From an uncultured Ruminococcus sp. (GTDB lineage: Bacteria > Bacillota > Clostridia > Oscillospirales > Ruminococcaceae), in assembly GCA_947178195.1 (NCBI GenBank), contig CAMWXM010000127.1:1-7946 (forward strand): a stretch of DNA of 7,946 nt, in the 5' to 3' direction. Within the stretch, counting starts at the first letter, position 1. Every line of letters begins with the position of its first letter. Position numbers and translations under genes: made by a program. The notes under the pieces are model-generated. The model was not told where the DNA came from, searched no databases, and saw only the letters and a list, made by a program, of their open reading frames with translations. Below, piece after piece: positions 6,099 through 7,946 of the stretch.

Positions 6099-6148
6099 AA
6101 TACTGCCTAACATATAAATAAAAAATATATGAAAGGCGGTATTTTTTT
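6099..6148 (+). promoter_or_regulatory. Hairpin plus T-run covering the excisionase ribosome binding site (candidate switch)
   Basis: AATACTGCC (6099-6107) pairs with GGCGGTATT (6135-6143) over 9 bp with one G-U. After a symmetric 3x3 internal loop, CATATA (6111-6116) pairs with TATATG (6126-6131). Seven T follow (6142-6148) and the xis ATG comes directly after. The 3' arm contains AAGGCGG (6133-6139), the only plausible excisionase ribosome binding site. The structure can therefore act as a terminator for read-through from the amidotransferase gene, or as a lid on excisionase translation. No good promoter was found between 6060 and 6148. Confidence 0.6.
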
Positions 6149-6361
6149 ATGAATTTACCAAAGTTTAATTCAAATGACGAGCTTCCGCTCACAATGACGG
6201 CTAAAGATATTGCAGGTTATCTCAATATCTCTCTGACATCCGGTTACAATCTTATGAACTCAAAGGGATTTCCGGTTCTGAAACTTGGCAAACAGTTACG
6301 TGTAACACGTGATAATTTTCTGAACTGGCTCAACAACACTAACGAGGTGATTTACAAATGA
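6149..6361 (+). CDS. xis: Excisionase-like winged-helix DNA-binding protein
   Basis: A 70-residue protein of the small MerR-like/excisionase helix-turn-helix family. MTAKDIAGYLNIS (16-28) is the helix-turn-helix entry, and GFPVLKLGKQLRVTRDNFLNWL (beginning at residue 41) is the wing and final helix typical of Tn916-type Xis and related factors. It would bend DNA at the element ends and push the integrase toward excision. Its stop overlaps the integrase start by 4 bp (ATGA at 6358-6361), so the two are translationally coupled. The ribosome binding site lies in a hairpin arm, suggesting low or switched expression. It could also act as a repressor of its own region. The symbol is given by role, not by orthology to a named gene. 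Confidence 0.8.
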   Translation: MNLPKFNSNDELPLTMTAKDIAGYLNISLTSGYNLMNSKGFPVLKLGKQLRVTRDNFLNWLNNTNEVIYK

Positions 6362-7557
6362 AAAAAGGAAACAACGAAGGCTCTATCAGAAGGCGTTCCA
6401 ATGGTACATGGGAGGGACGTTATTCCGATGGTCGTGATGATAACGGCAGACAAATTCAGCGTTCCGTCTACGGCAAAACACGCAAGGAAGTCGCTGAAAA
6501 ACTCAACGCTGTGCTTCACAACAAGCAGACTGGTTCCTACGTTACTCCGAACAGACTTCTGCTTAAAGACTGGCTAATTCAGTGGCTTCAGAACTATGTT
6601 TCCGTAAGTATCAGACCATCAACTTACATAAGCTACGAGGGATATGTTTACAATCACATTATCCCGATATTAGGCGATATTCCGATACAGCAGATTACTC
6701 CTGCTGTGATTCAAAATTTCTATAACCAAAAGTTTGCAAATGGCAGGACTGACGGCAAAGGCGGTCTGTCTGCAAAGACAATCAGAAACCTCCACAATAT
6801 GCTCCATCAGGCAATGGAACAAGCTTGTCTTAATGGAATAATCATAAATAATCCAACTCATGGAACAGTAATTCCACGTCAGGAGAAAAAAGAAATGCGT
6901 GTTCTATCCCTTGATGAACAGATGAGGCTTACAAGTGTTATTCATACTCACAGACTTGGATTTGCAATTCTCTTTGACCTTGCAACAGGCTTGCGTATCG
7001 GTGAACTCTGTGCATTACGCTGGACTGATGTGAATTTTAACAAGTGTACTATTAAAATCAGCCGCACTCTTCAACGTATAAAGAAAAATCTTAATGAGCT
7101 TGAAGAAATTGACGAAGACGACGAAAACACCTGCTCTACCACTCTGATTGAAGGCAATGTAAAAACTCCAAAGGGATTCAGAGAGATTCCAGTTCCACAG
7201 AACATCTGGACTAAACTTCTTGAACATAAAGCACAGCAGCAACAGGAATATACAACGCTTGGGGTTCCTGTCATGCCCAACGGATTCGTATTTTCAATGC
7301 CGTTTGGTACTTGTGTTGAACCACATACAATGCGTGATGCACTGAATTATCTCCTTGTAGCAGCTGAAATAGAACACGCTAATTTTCACGCTTTACGTCA
7401 CACTTTCGCTACAAGAGCTATTGAAAACGGTGTAAACGTCAAGGCTCTCAGCGATATTTTAGGTCATGCTACTGTACAGATAACCATGGATTTGTATTGT
7501 CACTCCTCACTTGACCTTATGCGTGACAGTACGAACAAAATAGCAGGACTTTTCTAA
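6358..7557 (+). CDS. int: Tyrosine recombinase (Tn916/phage-type integrase)
   Basis: A full-length 399-residue site-specific recombinase. Residues 1-50 form an arm-binding N-domain (GSIRRRSNGTWEGRY, then a YGKTRKEVAEKL helix). Residues about 65-170 are the SAM-like core-binding domain. Residues 180-399 are catalytic. The full catalytic set is visible: Arg213 (TGLRIGE), Lys269 in the beta-hairpin (NVKTPKG), His344 and Arg347 (HALRHTFATR), His370 (LGH) and nucleophile Tyr380 (DLYCH). The 20 or so residues rich in E and D near 247-257 form a surface insertion. GAGGTGA at 6344-6350 is the ribosome binding site, within xis. It should catalyse integration and, with the upstream protein, excision of the element. 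It reads outward toward the right edge, as is usual for such modules, and no tRNA gene lies beside it. Confidence 0.95.
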   Translation: MKKGNNEGSIRRRSNGTWEGRYSDGRDDNGRQIQRSVYGKTRKEVAEKLNAVLHNKQTGSYVTPNRLLLKDWLIQWLQNYVSVSIRPSTYISYEGYVYNHIIPILGDIPIQQITPAVIQNFYNQKFANGRTDGKGGLSAKTIRNLHNMLHQAMEQACLNGIIINNPTHGTVIPRQEKKEMRVLSLDEQMRLTSVIHTHRLGFAILFDLATGLRIGELCALRWTDVNFNKCTIKISRTLQRIKKNLNELEEIDEDDENTCSTTLIEGNVKTPKGFREIPVPQNIWTKLLEHKAQQQQEYTTLGVPVMPNGFVFSMPFGTCVEPHTMRDALNYLLVAAEIEHANFHALRHTFATRAIENGVNVKALSDILGHATVQITMDLYCHSSLDLMRDSTNKIAGLF

Positions 7558-7562
7558 AATAT

Positions 7563-7600
7563 GGGCGGAGCTTAGCTGCTCTGCCCAGTTTTTATTTTTT
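7563..7600 (+). terminator. Intrinsic terminator after the integrase gene
   Basis: GGGCGGAGC (7563-7571) pairs with GCTCTGCCC (7578-7586), 9 bp with one G-U and a 6-nt loop. Then come AG, five T, A and six T. It starts 6 nt after the integrase stop and insulates the downstream gene. Confidence 0.85.
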
Positions 7601-7619
7601 CAAACTACAATGTCAAACG

Positions 7620-7648
7620 TTGCATTTTTTTGAATGATATGATATAAT
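7620..7648 (+). promoter_or_regulatory. Sigma-A promoter of the alkyltransferase-family gene
   Basis: TTGCAT (7620-7625), a 17-bp spacer, then a perfect TATAAT (7643-7648) preceded by TGA, an extended -10. With the terminator just upstream, this gene is its own unit and not part of the integrase operon. Confidence 0.8.
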
Positions 7649-7680
7649 TTTTATAAATCAAATTACAGGAGCATAATAAT

Positions 7681-7946
7681 ATGATTAAAGAAAACTTGAT
7701 TTATGAGATACTTGCGGTCATTGAGGAAATACCGATGGGAAAAGTTGCCACATATGGACAAATTGCACGGCTTATCGGCAGAGATAAAAATTCCAGACTT
7801 GTCGGAAAAGTCCTGAGTATGTCCGAATGCTACGGCAATTACTCATGCCACCGTGTAGTAAATCATGCAGGACGAACAGCTCCAAATTGGGTAGAGCAGG
7901 CAGAACTTCTTAAAAATGAAGGAGTGATTTTCAAAAGTAACGGAAA
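7681..7946 (+). CDS. MGMT-family DNA alkyltransferase or alkyltransferase-like protein (partial, 3' end missing)
   Basis: The first 88 codons are present and the gene runs off the window. The sequence is the small, single-domain form of the O6-alkylguanine-DNA alkyltransferase C-terminal domain: IPMGKVATYGQIARLIG (17-33), the DNA-binding winged-helix helices, SRLVGKVL (38-45), and SCHRVVNHAGR (55-65) containing the candidate acceptor Cys56. The usual family motif is PCHR; here the first position is Ser, while Cys56, His57 and Arg58 are kept. In this family an intact Cys usually means suicide transfer of an alkyl group from O6-alkylguanine, whereas lesion-binding alkyltransferase-like proteins have lost it. 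Start: ATG with AGGAG (7667-7671) 9 nt upstream. Being insulated by its own promoter, it is probably the chromosomal gene flanking the element. Confidence 0.85.
   Translation, partial: MIKENLIYEILAVIEEIPMGKVATYGQIARLIGRDKNSRLVGKVLSMSECYGNYSCHRVVNHAGRTAPNWVEQAELLKNEGVIFKSNG

Noticed and set aside
1..7946. CRISPR array, tRNA, rRNA, insertion sequence or relaxase
   Set aside because: I saw no spaced direct-repeat array, no cloverleaf, no transposase frame and no relaxase-like protein in any frame.

Overview
The window looks like the accessory DNA of a low-GC Gram-positive gut-type bacterium, most likely a Clostridia/Ruminococcus relative. The basis is AT-rich intergenic DNA, strong AGGAGG-type ribosome binding sites, sigma-A type promoters, U-tract terminators, and protein families (DUF960, Tn916-like excisionase plus tyrosine integrase) typical of Bacillota mobile elements. 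The genus is an inference from style, not from a marker gene.

Layout, left to right. Positions 1-445 carry no credible protein gene. They hold a GC-rich, heavily base-paired block ending in a textbook intrinsic terminator (253-284), best read as a free-standing structured RNA of no family I recognise, followed by AT-rich DNA and a hairpin terminator (418-447). Next, on the minus strand, is a 997-residue P-loop ATPase of the FtsK/HerA type (446-3439) with its own sigma-A promoter. A 204-bp divergent spacer separates it from a plus-strand run: a DUF960 protein (3644-3928), a terminator-like hairpin, an amidoligase with three N-terminal zinc-knuckle repeats (3992-5086), and a class II glutamine amidotransferase one base downstream (5088-6059). 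After 89 bp holding a hairpin that covers the excisionase ribosome binding site come the excisionase (6149-6361) and a tyrosine integrase (6358-7557), overlapping by 4 bp. A terminator closes the module. A separate promoter then drives a gene of the O6-alkylguanine-DNA alkyltransferase family that is cut off by the window end; this is probably chromosomal flank.

How it fits together: xis-int at one edge, reading outward, marks the end of an integrative element. The cargo next to it is an amidoligase/glutamine-amidotransferase pair, an arrangement predicted by comparative genomics to build or trim amide (isopeptide-like) linkages on peptides or proteins. The zinc-knuckle front end would be the substrate-binding or tethering part. 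The large ATPase could be a DNA-translocating component of the element. No relaxase, replication protein or conjugation gene lies in the window, so the element is either small and mobilised in trans, or continues to the left. Its boundaries cannot be fixed from this sequence alone.

The most notable items are the amidoligase-amidotransferase cassette, the exact 32-residue zinc repeat, the unassigned GC-rich RNA, and the hairpin that may gate excision.
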